Shown here: in pieces, positions 40,122 to 49,818 of the stretch
How positions within the stretch are numbered: position 1 is the stretch's first letter
Layout: every line of letters begins with the position of its first letter
DNA from: an uncultured Bacteroidia bacterium
GTDB taxonomy: Bacteria > Bacteroidota > Bacteroidia > Bacteroidales > UBA932
Length of the DNA: 63,651 nucleotides
Assembly: GCA_902784435.1 (NCBI GenBank)
Contig: CACZUR010000011.1
Coordinates: 1-63,651 of the forward strand
Direction of reading: 5' to 3'
Program-made: the position numbers and the translations under genes
The notes under the pieces: model-generated
What the model saw: only the letters and a program-made list of their open reading frames with translations
Told to the model about the DNA's origin: nothing
Databases searched by the model: none

Positions 40122-40820
40122 ATGAAAAAAGCATTGTTTACCTTATGCGCCCTCGCAGCCCTTTCGCTGAGCGCCGTCAGTTGTCTGAACATTCACATCT
40201 CGGGACTCGGGAAGAACAGCATCCGCTGCAAAGGACCGGTAGTAGAGAAAAGCATGGACTTCTCCAACTTCAGCGGCATCGTGGTCAATGGCTCATCTGA
40301 TCTGTTCCTGTCCCAGGGTGACACCTACTCCGTCCGGGTCAAAGCCAACGAAGAAGTGTTCAATTACCTGGATTACCACGTGGAAGAAGGCCTCCTATAT
40401 CTGGAAACCAAAGACAAAGTGAACCTGAAGGCAGAAACCTTCGATGTGTTCATCACCCTCCCCTGTGCAGAAAGCCTGAGCGTTAACGGGGCGGCCGATA
40501 TCAAGATGGAAACGGCGTATGCCGCCGAAAAGGACCTGACCATCACGGTAAACGGCGCCGGCGACTTCAATTTCAAGGGTGTGTGTGTTCCCAACCTGAA
40601 AATCGGCATCAATGGCGCGGGTGACATCAAGGTTGCCGACATGGATGTGATGACGCTTTCCCTGAGCATCAACGGTGCAGGCGATGCCGTCCTGTCCGGC
40701 AAAGCCGATTCGGCCAACTTCTCCGTATCCGGAGCCGGCGACATCGACGCCCGCGAACTGGAATGCGAGAAAATCAATACACACAAGGCAGGCGTCGCGT
40801 CCATACGCCTGCATCAATAA
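40122..40820 (+). CDS. DUF2807 (GIN-domain) lipoprotein
   Basis: A 232-residue protein with signal peptide MKKALFTLCALAALSLSAVS and a candidate lipidated Cys21. A right-handed beta-helix follows, made of repeats such as VNGAADIKMETA, V-N-G-A-G-D-F-N-F, I-N-G-A-G-D-I-K-V and V-S-G-A-G-D-I-D. GIN-domain proteins are surface proteins of unknown role, frequently next to YtrA-type operons. ATG 40122 is chosen for the signal peptide; the longer start overlaps the regulator. Confidence 0.88.
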   Translation: MKKALFTLCALAALSLSAVSCLNIHISGLGKNSIRCKGPVVEKSMDFSNFSGIVVNGSSDLFLSQGDTYSVRVKANEEVFNYLDYHVEEGLLYLETKDKVNLKAETFDVFITLPCAESLSVNGAADIKMETAYAAEKDLTITVNGAGDFNFKGVCVPNLKIGINGAGDIKVADMDVMTLSLSINGAGDAVLSGKADSANFSVSGAGDIDARELECEKINTHKAGVASIRLHQ

Positions 40821-40837
40821 CGCTGATTACCGTGTTG

Positions 40838-41788
40838 TTAGTTGTTCTCGGTGCCTTTGGGTGCCGAGAATTTTTTGATATTCTGGGCCATCTCGTGCGC
40901 CAGACGGGCGCGGGCTTCGCGGGAATACCAGGCGATGTGCGGGCTGAACAGCAGGCGCTCCGGGTGCTGCAGCTGCATCAGGGGGCTATCCAGCGGTAGC
41001 GGTTCCTTCACATACACGTCCAGGGCGGCACCCGCAATGAGGCCGTCGTCCAGGGCGCGGGCCAGATCCGCCTCGGTAGCAATGCCCCCGCGGCCGGTGT
41101 TGACCAGGAAAGCCGTGCGTTTCATCTGCTGCAGCTGGGCATAGCCGATGAGCCCCGCCGTTCGCGCATTGTACGGCGCATGGATGGAAATGACGTCGGA
41201 GCGGGACAGCAGTTCTTCCAGGGATACGCAGGGATACTCCTTGCAATGAGCAGTGCCGGAAGTGGAATAATAGATGACCTCCATCCCGAAGGCCTTGCCG
41301 ATGGAAGCCACTTTCTGGCCGATGGCGCCCATGCCCACAATACCCAGCGTCTTGCCGGCAATTTCCGTGAACGGATGGGCATAGTCTACGTGAACGGGAT
41401 TCTGGCTATAAGCGCCGCTGCGCACAAACTCCTGGTAATGGAAAGCGCGGCCGCACAGGTTCAGGATGTGCATCCAGGCCGTCTGCGCCACGGAATCCGT
41501 GGAATAGGCCGCCACATTCCGGACGGCCACTCCCCGCTCCTCGCAGAGCTTCACATCGATATTGTTGATGCCCGTACCCGCCTCGCAGATGAGCTTCAGC
41601 TGGGGTGCGGCATCCAGAAACGCCTGGTCTACAATCACTTTGTTCAAGCATGCCACGTCTGCGTCGCGCACCCGTTCACGGGCTTCTTCTGCCGTGGAAC
41701 TGGGATAGCACACCAGTTCTCCCAGGGCAGCCATTTCGTCCAGGGAAACATCGCCCATGGAGATGGCGTCTAAAAATACGATCTTCAT
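40838..41788 (-). CDS. D-2-hydroxyacid dehydrogenase
   Basis: NAD-dependent reductase of 2-keto acids. Rossmann motif G-I-V-G-M-G-A-I-G-Q-K (about 145-155), catalytic Arg in NTGRGGIATEADLARAL, Glu in the V-K-E-P-L segment, and His in F-S-P-H-I-A-W. 316 residues, a normal length. The N-terminal substrate domain has E-A-G-T-G-I-N-N-I-D. Substrate (glycerate, lactate or similar) is not resolved. It overlaps the preceding gene by 4 bases. Confidence 0.9.
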   Translation of the reverse strand: MKIVFLDAISMGDVSLDEMAALGELVCYPSSTAEEARERVRDADVACLNKVIVDQAFLDAAPQLKLICEAGTGINNIDVKLCEERGVAVRNVAAYSTDSVAQTAWMHILNLCGRAFHYQEFVRSGAYSQNPVHVDYAHPFTEIAGKTLGIVGMGAIGQKVASIGKAFGMEVIYYSTSGTAHCKEYPCVSLEELLSRSDVISIHAPYNARTAGLIGYAQLQQMKRTAFLVNTGRGGIATEADLARALDDGLIAGAALDVYVKEPLPLDSPLMQLQHPERLLFSPHIAWYSREARARLAHEMAQNIKKFSAPKGTENN

Positions 41789-42315
41789 CCTAGCGGGTAG
41801 AAAAGGGGGGTATAACGGCTGTGCCAGCTTCTGTCGTAATGCTTTCGCACCGTACGGGCACTGGCAAACTGGTTGAAGTTGGCCCAGGCTTCCAGGAACA
41901 GGACGGCAAAGTCTGTCCGTTCATGCAGCATCAGGGCAAAAAGGGTATATACTGCGACCACATACACACAGGCTCTTTCCCGGTCGTCTGCCTGCGGAGA
42001 AGAGGGCGTTACCAGGGTAAGGCGTTCTGCCTGGGCAAAGGCTATGTCGGCAATGGCATCGGCGAGCAAAGCCTCTTCCGAGGGAGCATAAAGCTGCTGG
42101 CAGTAGCGCTGGGATGCATATTTCCGGCCGGCAGCCTCGGTATCGAGCGCAGCTGCAGGATCCTTCAGGGCCGACTCGAAATAGCGTTGAAAGTCTGCCT
42201 CCCCTTTCAGGAACTGGAGCGCCAGCACGCAATAATCCCGCACGCTGGCCTCGATTACCATCGAATAGGGCGCCTGCGGATCGATTTTCCCCAATATTTG
42301 CGTTACTCTCTGCAT
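41785..42315 (-). CDS. Unknown helical protein
   Basis: A 176-residue, helix-rich, soluble protein beginning MQRVTQILGKIDPQAPYSMV. I do not recognise a family. The gene is coupled to the dehydrogenase. Start 42315 follows a -7 element (42325-42332), so the mRNA leader is only a few bases; the reading from 42357 begins upstream of the promoter. Confidence 0.65.
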   Translation of the reverse strand: MQRVTQILGKIDPQAPYSMVIEASVRDYCVLALQFLKGEADFQRYFESALKDPAAALDTEAAGRKYASQRYCQQLYAPSEEALLADAIADIAFAQAERLTLVTPSSPQADDRERACVYVVAVYTLFALMLHERTDFAVLFLEAWANFNQFASARTVRKHYDRSWHSRYTPLFYPLG

Positions 42316-42324
42316 CTTGGACGT

Positions 42325-42332
42325 CAAATATA
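42325..42332 (-). promoter_or_regulatory. -7 element, near-leaderless gene
   Basis: Minus-strand TATATTTG (plus CAAATATA) ending 9 bases before ATG 42315. No TTG at the usual -33 distance. Confidence 0.5.
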
Positions 42333-42346
42333 CAAAAAATCTATAT

Positions 42347-42390
42347 TTAAAGCACACTTTCGCCCGCGAAAAGGCAAAAGTGTGCTTTAA
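42347..42390 (-). terminator. icd terminator, 14-bp palindrome with 16-base loop
   Basis: TTAAAGCACACTTT (42347-42360) and its complement (42377-42390) enclose a 16-base loop CGCCCGCGAAAAGGCA. It follows the icd stop by 16 bases in the minus direction; AT-rich sequence ending in TTTTTT follows. The loop length equals that of the other palindromes of the window. Confidence 0.72.
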
Positions 42391-42406
42391 GACAATGAGC
42401 TTGGTA

Positions 42407-43621
42407 CTAGGCGCCCAGGCGGGCGGCCAGCCGCTTGCGGATTTCCTGAAGGAACTGCAGGGAGGTAAGGCCCTTCGGGGTGATGCCTTCGGACAGGTTC
42501 ACCAGGTCCTTGGTCTCCAGACCTTCGTTCAGGGTGTCGAAACAGGCCTGCTCCAGCTGGTTGGCGTAATTCACCAGTTCCGGGAGGTTATCCATTTCGC
42601 CGCGTTTGCGGAAGGCGCCGCTCCAGGCAAAGATGGTAGCCATGGGGTTGGTGGAAGTTTCCTCCCCCTTCAGATACTTGTAATAGTGACGGGTCACGGT
42701 GCCATGGGCAGCCTCGTACTCGTACTTGCCGTCCGGGCTCACCAGGACCGATGTCATCATGGCCAGGGAACCGAAGGCGGTGGAGACCATGTCGCTCATC
42801 ACGTCGCCGTCGTAGTTCTTGCAGGCCCAGATGAAACCGCCCTCACTGCGCATGACACGGGCCACGGCATCGTCAATCAGGGTGTAGAAGTACTCGATGC
42901 CGGCGGCCTCGAACTGCTCCTTGTAGTCTTTCTCGTAGATTTCCTCGAAGATAGCTTTGAACCGGCCGTCGTACTTTTTGGAAATGGTGTCCTTGGTGGC
43001 GAACCACAGGTTCTCTTTCACGTCCAGGGCATACTTAAAGCAGCTGTGGGCAAAGCTGGCGATGGACTTGTCCGTGTTGTGCATACCTTCGATGACACCG
43101 GGGCCGGCGAACTCGTGGATCACTTCCTCGATGCGCTGTCCGGATGCGCCTTCGAACACCAGTTTGGCCACACCGGGCTCGGTGGTCTGGATTTCCACGT
43201 CGCGGTACACGTCACCATAGGCATGACGGGCGATGGTGATGGGCTTTTTCCAGAACTTCACGGCCGGATGGATGGAAGGAATGGTAATGGGCGTACGGAA
43301 CACGGTACCGTCCAGCATGGCGCGGATGGTGCCATTGGGGCTCTTCCACATCTGATGCAGATTGTACTCGCTCATGCGCTGCACGTTGGGGGTGATGGTG
43401 GCGCACTTGACGGCCACACCCAGGCGCTTGGTGGCATTGGCCGAGTCGATGGTCACCTGGTCGGAGGTCTTGTCGCGGTACGGCAGGCCCAGGTCATAAT
43501 ATTCGGTTTTCAAGTCTACGAAAGGAAGGATGAGTTCGTCCTTGATCATCTTCCAGAGGATTCTGGTCATTTCGTCGCCGTCCATCTCAACGAGCGGCGT
43601 AGTCATTTTGATTTTTTCCAT
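42407..43621 (-). CDS. icd: NADP-dependent isocitrate dehydrogenase (eukaryotic-like type)
   Basis: Oxidises isocitrate to 2-oxoglutarate with NADP. It is the homodimeric type: [27 protein letters not shown] (isocitrate loop), [15 protein letters not shown] and [10 protein letters not shown]. 404 residues, full length. It starts at ATG 43621, 5 bases after the aconitase stop, so citCG-acn-icd form one leftward operon ending at the palindrome terminator. Confidence 0.95.
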   Translation of the reverse strand: MEKIKMTTPLVEMDGDEMTRILWKMIKDELILPFVDLKTEYYDLGLPYRDKTSDQVTIDSANATKRLGVAVKCATITPNVQRMSEYNLHQMWKSPNGTIRAMLDGTVFRTPITIPSIHPAVKFWKKPITIARHAYGDVYRDVEIQTTEPGVAKLVFEGASGQRIEEVIHEFAGPGVIEGMHNTDKSIASFAHSCFKYALDVKENLWFATKDTISKKYDGRFKAIFEEIYEKDYKEQFEAAGIEYFYTLIDDAVARVMRSEGGFIWACKNYDGDVMSDMVSTAFGSLAMMTSVLVSPDGKYEYEAAHGTVTRHYYKYLKGEETSTNPMATIFAWSGAFRKRGEMDNLPELVNYANQLEQACFDTLNEGLETKDLVNLSEGITPKGLTSLQFLQEIRKRLAARLGA

Positions 43622-43626
43622 GGTTG

Positions 43627-45864
43627 TTATTTGCGGTTTTTGTAGTAATTCATCAGGCAGCCGTCGGCGAGGATTTCGCGTTCGGCCGGAGTCAGGTTCT
43701 GGAAATACAGGTGGATGGCCTTGGCATTGCCGCTACGGGTAATCACCTGTGCATCAATCTCTTCCGCCCCTTCCAGGATGGCTTTCCGGATACCGGGCAC
43801 AAACACGTAATCGCCGGGTTCATAATCAAAGGGCGTCTCTTTGTCGATGGTAAACGGAACAATGCCCCAGTTGATGCAGTTGCTGCGGTAGCGCTTGGTG
43901 GCATACTCGTAGCAGATGTTGGCGTCACCGCCCAGCACCTTCTGACAGGATGCGGCCTGCTCACGCGCGCTGCCGTCTCCGGGCTTGTTGGCAAATACGC
44001 AGGAGCCGAAGGAGGTGGATTCCGGCGTTACACCCGCCACGGCAAAGACCTTGCGCAGTTCCTCGGACAGTACGCCGGCCCTGCGGTTGCGGTCGTCCTC
44101 CTGGATGCGCTTGCTGCGGCCCACGTACTCGGGCACGCGGCGGCTCAGGGCAAACTCACTGAGCTTAAGCGGGTTGGAGCGATAACTGGACGTTTCTCCG
44201 GAAGGGATGAGCTCGTCGGTGGTGGTGACAGGGTCATGGATGACGGCGGCCAGCTCCAGCAGCATATTCTCCTGCATGGCAGGCATCACCGGCCAGTCCT
44301 TGATGTTGGGGCCATAACGCAGTTCGACAGACAGGTCGGCCTTGCCGAAGCCGTTGTACACGCGTTTTTCGTAAATGCGGCCGTCAAAGCTGTAAGGCTT
44401 GTGGGTATCTTCGTATTCGATGTCCGTCGCGGCGGTGATGACACCTCCGTTGGCGGCGGTGGCGGCAATGGAGCGGGCGTCCATCAGGGCCACCATCGAG
44501 ATTTGTCCCTGACCGGGCTTGGAGCCTTCGCGGTTGGGGAAGTTGCGGGTGGTGTGGCGGATGGAAAGGCCGTTATTGGACGGTACGTCGCCGGCGCCGA
44601 AACAAGGGCCGCAGAAGGCAGGCTTAATCACCACGCCTGCTTCCAGCAGTTCCTCGGCAATGTGGTTGCGGGTGGTGGCCAGGTAGACGGGCGTGCTCTG
44701 CGGATAGGCGCTCATGGTAAAGTAATCGTTGCCGATGGATTTGCCTTTGAGGATAGTAGCGGCCTCGCTCAGGTTGTCATATGTGCCGCCGGAGCAACCG
44801 GCGATGATACCTTGGTCGGCATACACTTTTCCGTCACGGATCTTGGAGAGCAGGTCCGGATGCACTTTTTCGCCAAAGCGTTTCCGGGTGTCTTCTTCGA
44901 TAGCCTGCAGCACCTTTTCCGGGTTGGCCTGCAGTTCATGGATGCTCACGGCGTTGGACGGATGGTACGGGAGGGCAATCATGCTCTCCTGGGTACTCAG
45001 GTCGATACGCACCATGGCGTCGTACCAGGCCACGTCGCCGGGCTTCAGCTCTTTGTACGCCTGGGGCCGGCCATGCATCTCAAAGTAATTCTTCACCTCT
45101 TCGTCCGTAATCCAGATGGAAGACAGGCAGGTGGTTTCGGTGGTCATGACATCGATGCCGTTGCGGAAGTCGATGGGAAGTTCCTTCACGCCGGGGCCGG
45201 CAAACTCCAGCACCTTGTTCTTCACGAAACCGCTCTCGAACACGGCTTTTACCAGGGAGATGGCCACATCGTGCGGGCCGATTCCCCTGCGGGGCTTGCC
45301 CTCCAGCCATACCAGCACCACCTCGGGGGCATTGATGTCCCAGGTGTTCCTCAGGAGCTGCTTCACCAGTTCTCCACCGCCTTCGCCCACGCCCATGTTA
45401 CCCAGGGAACCGTAGCGGGTGTGGGAGTCCGATCCCAGAATCATGTTGCCGCAAGCCGTCAGGGCTTCACGGGCATACTGGTGGATAACCGCCTGGTTGG
45501 CAGGCACATAGATACCGCCATACTTCTTGGCGGCAGACAGGCCGAACACGTGGTCGTCCTCATTGATGGTACCGCCCACCGCACAGAGGGAATTGTGGCA
45601 GTTTGTCATGGCATACGGCAGCGGGAACTTTTCCAGTCCGCTGGCACGGGCCGTCTGGATAATGCCTACATAGGTGATGTCGTGCGACACCATGGCATCG
45701 AAACGGATGCGGAGTTTGTCGCCTTTGGAACCGTCCACGTCGTGGGCACGAAGAATCTGATAAGCAATGGTGTTTTCGCGGGCTTCATCCGGGCCCAGCG
45801 CCGCTTCGCTGGCAAGGGTCTTGCCGCCGAGCAGATATACACCGTGAGGAATCAATTCTACCAT
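43627..45864 (-). CDS. acn: Aconitate hydratase
   Basis: Interconverts citrate and isocitrate using a [4Fe-4S] cluster. Cluster ligands are visible in A-G-C-S-G-G-T and A-F-C-G-P-C-F-G. N-terminal [20 protein letters not shown] and C-terminal swivel G-S-C-V-F-A-N-K fit the single-chain Bacteroidota type. 745 residues. 10 bases after the CitC-CitG gene. Confidence 0.93.
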   Translation of the reverse strand: MVELIPHGVYLLGGKTLASEAALGPDEARENTIAYQILRAHDVDGSKGDKLRIRFDAMVSHDITYVGIIQTARASGLEKFPLPYAMTNCHNSLCAVGGTINEDDHVFGLSAAKKYGGIYVPANQAVIHQYAREALTACGNMILGSDSHTRYGSLGNMGVGEGGGELVKQLLRNTWDINAPEVVLVWLEGKPRRGIGPHDVAISLVKAVFESGFVKNKVLEFAGPGVKELPIDFRNGIDVMTTETTCLSSIWITDEEVKNYFEMHGRPQAYKELKPGDVAWYDAMVRIDLSTQESMIALPYHPSNAVSIHELQANPEKVLQAIEEDTRKRFGEKVHPDLLSKIRDGKVYADQGIIAGCSGGTYDNLSEAATILKGKSIGNDYFTMSAYPQSTPVYLATTRNHIAEELLEAGVVIKPAFCGPCFGAGDVPSNNGLSIRHTTRNFPNREGSKPGQGQISMVALMDARSIAATAANGGVITAATDIEYEDTHKPYSFDGRIYEKRVYNGFGKADLSVELRYGPNIKDWPVMPAMQENMLLELAAVIHDPVTTTDELIPSGETSSYRSNPLKLSEFALSRRVPEYVGRSKRIQEDDRNRRAGVLSEELRKVFAVAGVTPESTSFGSCVFANKPGDGSAREQAASCQKVLGGDANICYEYATKRYRSNCINWGIVPFTIDKETPFDYEPGDYVFVPGIRKAILEGAEEIDAQVITRSGNAKAIHLYFQNLTPAEREILADGCLMNYYKNRK

Positions 45865-45874
45865 AAGTGTGTTA

Positions 45875-47731
45875 TTAGTTTAAGATTGAATTTACAAATA
45901 TCGTCAAGGCCAGCATATCGGCCGCTCCCCCGGGGGAAATCCCCTCGGCAGCGTACCTGCGGCACATTTCTTCCAGCGGGCCGATGCTGCTTCCGTCATG
46001 CTCAGCACTTCCGTCATGCCCAGCACTGTCGTCATGCCCGGCCTTTCCGTCATGCCCGGCCCGACCGGGCATCTGTTCCAGTAGTCTCCGGGCTTCCTCC
46101 TTCACCTGCTGCGCCCGCACAGGACCCGCGCGGTGCAGCACGCAAGTATCGTCCAGCATGGACATAATCCGGAGCAGCGTCTTCTGCCGGGCGAAGGCAT
46201 CCTGCCATGCGGCAGAGGTGTTTTCAGAGGCTGAAAAGAGGGCCGATGCCTCTGAAAACACCTCTGCCGCACGGCCATTCTCCTCGAGGCAATGGCGGTA
46301 ATACGGCAACCAGTCCCGGAAAAGGGGCTCGTAGCCGGAAGCCGCCAAGGCACGGGCACCCACCAGCGTTTTATCTAAGTTACTGTTTTTCAACTGATTA
46401 CGCAATATGCTCCCGGTCAAATCGACCAGAGAAGATTGCATAACATCCTCATTTTTAACCACATAGCAAAAACGGGCAAAAACGTTCAGGAACAGTCCCA
46501 GGCAAAAAATGGCACCCCGGTGGGTATTAACCCCGCCGGTAGAGGCCAGCATCGCCTCTTCGGCATCCCGTCCCAGCTGCTGCAACGCCTCCGGAGAAGC
46601 GGCCAGGGCCATCCTGGGCCAGAAGGGGCGCAGGGCGCGGATTCCTGCAAGCATGGTTCCGTAATCCATGTCCGTATGGGCGCCGTTTCCGTCCGGCCCC
46701 ACCAAACCGGGCTTACAAGGGGTATCCAGTTCCATCCGGAGGGCTCTGTCGGCCAGCGCGGCCACCAAATAGGGACGCGAGGACGCAGGACATAGAGCCG
46801 ATGCCGCCGAGAACCTGCCTTGCGCCAAAGACGCCCGCACAGCGGAAGCCGAAACGGCGTTCAGACGCGGAATCTCCACCACATCCAGGGGCAGGACTTC
46901 CAGCATCAGCCGGTTATAGCGGTTGGTGAGCGGATCGGAGGGTTCCGAGCCGACAAAGCGGACGGTGGCGTTCAGGGCCGGGGCGATCCATCGGCCAAAG
47001 AGGTCCAGATCCAGGCGCATCTGCGTTTCCGAGGCCTCGGACAGGTCCTTGAGGAAATAGGTAGGGAAAGTGGCGGCGGAAATGGCATAGGCCGATCCTT
47101 CCAGAACCACAACGGGGTGCTGCGAGCGGGAAACCACCGATGGCGCAGCGGCACGAATCATTTCCAGACGTTCCGCATAGGGAAAGTCGGAGCGGTCTTC
47201 GGCCACGGGAATCACAAACAGGCGGTCTACCCGGGCAGCGGCCTGTTCCAGCAGGTATAAATGGCCTCGCGTAAAGGGATTGGCATTCATCACCACCACA
47301 CCGCAGCGTCCGGCTCCGGCGAAAGAGCGAAGATAAGTACAGTACTGCTCCAGTCCCCTGCCCCTTTCCATGAGAATGGCCAGCGGGGCAGCGGCCAGCA
47401 GCCGGAAGCCCAGGCTTTCGAAAATGGCCTGGTTTTCAGGTTTGGTGAATACCTTCAGAGGACCTGCGCCATGCTCACTGATGATGCGGGAGACGAGCGG
47501 GGCCACCAGCCCTTCCGAACGGGCTTCCGGCGCTACGGCCACGGCCTTGATGATGTCTCCCGACAGACCTGCCCCGGCGATGATGTCCCCATCGGCATTC
47601 CGGAAGGCATAATAGGAATCCAGCGGTTCCATTCGAAGCCCGTTGGCCCCGAGGAACCGCTGTACCTGATTGCGGAAGAAAGGAGACCGCAAAGGGACCT
47701 CCTGTATGTCTTGTTCGCCGTATAATTTCAT
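45875..47731 (-). CDS. CitC-CitG fusion: citrate lyase ligase plus triphosphoribosyl-dephospho-CoA synthase
   Basis: A 618-residue bifunctional maturation enzyme. Residues about 1-345 are CitC: a GNAT-like start (A-G-A-G-L-S-G-D-I-I-K) and the nucleotidyltransferase M-N-A-N-P-F-T-R-G-H. This part acetylates the lyase prosthetic group. Residues about 345-618 are CitG: ALRMELDTPCKPGLVGPDGN, G-G-V-N-T-H-R-G-A-I-F, G-I-S-P-G-G-A-A-D. This makes the prosthetic-group precursor from ATP and dephospho-CoA. CitG is expanded by two palindrome-derived inserts, around residues 487-508 and 553-580. Start ATG 47731 (MKLYGEQ). No lyase subunits (citD, citE, citF) occur in the window. Confidence 0.9.
   Translation of the reverse strand: MKLYGEQDIQEVPLRSPFFRNQVQRFLGANGLRMEPLDSYYAFRNADGDIIAGAGLSGDIIKAVAVAPEARSEGLVAPLVSRIISEHGAGPLKVFTKPENQAIFESLGFRLLAAAPLAILMERGRGLEQYCTYLRSFAGAGRCGVVVMNANPFTRGHLYLLEQAAARVDRLFVIPVAEDRSDFPYAERLEMIRAAAPSVVSRSQHPVVVLEGSAYAISAATFPTYFLKDLSEASETQMRLDLDLFGRWIAPALNATVRFVGSEPSDPLTNRYNRLMLEVLPLDVVEIPRLNAVSASAVRASLAQGRFSAASALCPASSRPYLVAALADRALRMELDTPCKPGLVGPDGNGAHTDMDYGTMLAGIRALRPFWPRMALAASPEALQQLGRDAEEAMLASTGGVNTHRGAIFCLGLFLNVFARFCYVVKNEDVMQSSLVDLTGSILRNQLKNSNLDKTLVGARALAASGYEPLFRDWLPYYRHCLEENGRAAEVFSEASALFSASENTSAAWQDAFARQKTLLRIMSMLDDTCVLHRAGPVRAQQVKEEARRLLEQMPGRAGHDGKAGHDDSAGHDGSAEHDGSSIGPLEEMCRRYAAEGISPGGAADMLALTIFVNSILN
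45993..46072. repeat. 18-bp tandem repeats plus palindrome inside CitC-CitG
   Basis: Four 18-base units of type CCGTCATGCYCRGC end in the hairpin ATGCCCGG-CCCGA-CCGGGCAT (46052-46072). On the coding strand this gives repeats of G-H-D-G-(K/S)-A. The palindrome is the same element as at 59224 and 60756. Confidence 0.88.
46208..46271. repeat. 64-bp palindrome inside CitC-CitG
   Basis: A perfect 24-bp inverted repeat (46208-46231 and 46248-46271; inner end GTGTTTTCAGAGGC) with a 16-base loop TGAAAAGAGGGCCGAT. It encodes A-A-E-V-F-S-E-A-S-A-L-F-S-A-S-E in frame. Its inner 44 bases align gap-free with palindromes D (21900-21963) and 61125-61176. Confidence 0.92.
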
Positions 47732-47784
47732 CGCCAGCAAGCTTTCCAATACTCCCGGTTCCGCCTGCTATGGAATCACGGTGC

Positions 47785-47815
47785 GAAGATAACATTTTAA
47801 AAGGGATTTACCAAG
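47785..47815 (-). promoter_or_regulatory. Promoter of citCG-acn-icd
   Basis: Minus strand TATCTTCG (one base off TAnnTTTG, plus 47785-47792) with TTG 20 bases upstream. Confidence 0.5.
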
Positions 47816-47824
47816 AATCCCTTT
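47800..47824 (-). terminator. Terminator of citX-DUF4954
   Basis: AAAGGGATT (47800-47808) and AATCCCTTT (47816-47824), 7-base loop; in the minus direction the stem runs into CCCTTTTAAAA. Overlaps the -33 region of the citCG promoter. Confidence 0.6.
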
Positions 47825-47841
47825 CAAATTATCATCCGATT

Positions 47842-49818
47842 TTAGGAAAGCCGTTCAATCAGTTCATTGCCCAGGGCTTCCTTGTCCTGAATATGCTTCA
47901 GGACGGCCGTCACGAAGGAATTGGATTCGAACTCTCCGCGTACCTGCGCGAAGTCCTGTTCCTTGATTTCCTTGGTGCCGTCCGGGCCGAAACCAGTCAT
48001 GGAAGCCATGTTGAACTCCTTCCGGGCGTCCTCATACAGTTCCTTGTCCAGACCAATCACTGCGTCTTTCCAGCGGCTCACGATGTCTATCACCTGCGCC
48101 TTGGTGATGGTTTCCAGCGGGTAACCGAAGAAGTCGGCGTATTTGTCATAGGCCCAGGTCCATTCTGCATCGTAATAATGGGCGTGCAGGTCGTGGAAAC
48201 CGTCCGAAAGCTCCTTGAGGGTCATCTCCCCTGCCTCGGCCTTGTCCAGCATGCGCTTGAGTTCGTCCTTGGGGCAGATGAGACCGCTCAGGTCTGCCCA
48301 GCGGCCCTCACCATAGGGGCAGGTAGGGCGCAGCATGGCGCGCAATTCCTCGTCCGAGGCACCTGCGGGCAGGTTTTCCAGCCGCTTGATAATGGAGTTG
48401 CCCAGGAACTTGGTAATGGCCGTCTGGTAGTAACGGATACCGTTCCGGAGAGAACTGTTGCGGATTTTGGTGCTGTGGTAGGAGTACAGGTCCGACAGCT
48501 CACCGGAAGAATACTGGAGGTTCTGAAGCAGCAGGATGCCCTTGAGCATCTTCTGGATGGTATAGGGGCTTAACAGGTTGTAATTGATGCAGTCCAGGCG
48601 GTCCGGATCTTTGCGGCCGTCACGCTTGGGCCACTTCTGGGCGTCGCGCACGGTTCCCACGCTGCGGAGGTTCACGCCGGGTACCAGATAAGTTGTGTTC
48701 TGCTGCTCAATGAGGTAGGAGAACGGCAGGTTGGAGGTGTCGGAATGCGTGACGTGGCGGCCCATCACCAGCGAGAAAGCGCCTACGCGGGAAGGCCACA
48801 GGATATAGGAATCCGAGGTGGTCTTGGCCCCTCTTTCCAGGATACCCTGGTGGATGGGGCCCAGTTTGTACATGTGGTTGCTCTGGTTGGAGCCCGAGCC
48901 GGCATTCATGAAGGAGAACAGGCCCGCGATAAGCAGGGTGCTCTTGTGGTGCGTCACCGTGAAAGGTCCGGCGAAGATGGCGCAGGCCTCACCGTTTTCT
49001 TCCTGGCAATTGGAGAAGAACAGCGAGTCCGAGGCGCTGTACCCGTGACCCAGCCGGCAGCACTGTCCCACAAAGCAGCGCTCCAGGGAGGTATTGTCGC
49101 TGACGTGGGAGCCGCTGCACACGATGAAATCGTCGGCAATAACCCCGTGGGCGATGGTAACCGGCGCAATCTGGTTGCTGATGAGCGTCCCGTTGCGCAG
49201 ACGGCTGGTACCGCTGACCACGGCATAGTCTCCGATGCGTACACCGTTGATATGGCGTGTGTTGCGGATGGACACATAGTTGCCGATGCTGCCGCGGTCC
49301 GAGCTCTGCCGCCGGGCATAATCCTCTATCTGGGCATTCAGGACGGCGATGAGCTGCGGCCGGTGCCGGTAAAGGGCCAGCACATAGGCGATCTGGGCGC
49401 TTAGCCGGTCGAAAATCTTGACTTCGCGGCCGCCGGTCTCGTTCAGGACAGAAACGTCCACGCCATTGCCGAAGCTGCAAGGGCCTTCCGTGACAATGAG
49501 ATCTACGTTCTCGATGTACGCATGGTGGCCGATGTCGTAATTGGCGATGTAATTACTCACATTCTCGATGAGAGAATCGTCCCCCACCGTAACATTGTGC
49601 AGCGTAGCGTTCCGGAGACCGGAATGCTTCCTGATGCCGCCAGGCAGGGTGAACACTTCGTTGAAACTGCCCCAGCGAACGTTTCCGGAGAAACGCACAT
49701 TGCGGATATAGTTGAGCGACTGGGGGTCTGAAATCTCTATTCCGGACCAGTCGTCGGCGCGACAGTCCCTGGACTCCAGAAAGGAAATTTCATCGGTGGT
49801 TAATTTCCTGTAATTCAT
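47842..49818 (-). CDS. DUF4954 left-handed beta-helix protein
   Basis: A 658-residue Bacteroidota protein of unknown function. Residues about 55-330 form a long left-handed beta-helix (for example I-G-N-Y-V-S-I-R-N, V-R-I-G-D-Y-A-V-V-S-G, GVIADDFIVCSGSHVSDNTS), as in acyl- or nucleotidyl-sugar enzymes. A helical C-terminal part follows (about 450-658). It shares the operon with citX (4-base overlap, 49815-49818). Confidence 0.85.
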   Translation of the reverse strand: MNYRKLTTDEISFLESRDCRADDWSGIEISDPQSLNYIRNVRFSGNVRWGSFNEVFTLPGGIRKHSGLRNATLHNVTVGDDSLIENVSNYIANYDIGHHAYIENVDLIVTEGPCSFGNGVDVSVLNETGGREVKIFDRLSAQIAYVLALYRHRPQLIAVLNAQIEDYARRQSSDRGSIGNYVSIRNTRHINGVRIGDYAVVSGTSRLRNGTLISNQIAPVTIAHGVIADDFIVCSGSHVSDNTSLERCFVGQCCRLGHGYSASDSLFFSNCQEENGEACAIFAGPFTVTHHKSTLLIAGLFSFMNAGSGSNQSNHMYKLGPIHQGILERGAKTTSDSYILWPSRVGAFSLVMGRHVTHSDTSNLPFSYLIEQQNTTYLVPGVNLRSVGTVRDAQKWPKRDGRKDPDRLDCINYNLLSPYTIQKMLKGILLLQNLQYSSGELSDLYSYHSTKIRNSSLRNGIRYYQTAITKFLGNSIIKRLENLPAGASDEELRAMLRPTCPYGEGRWADLSGLICPKDELKRMLDKAEAGEMTLKELSDGFHDLHAHYYDAEWTWAYDKYADFFGYPLETITKAQVIDIVSRWKDAVIGLDKELYEDARKEFNMASMTGFGPDGTKEIKEQDFAQVRGEFESNSFVTAVLKHIQDKEALGNELIERLS

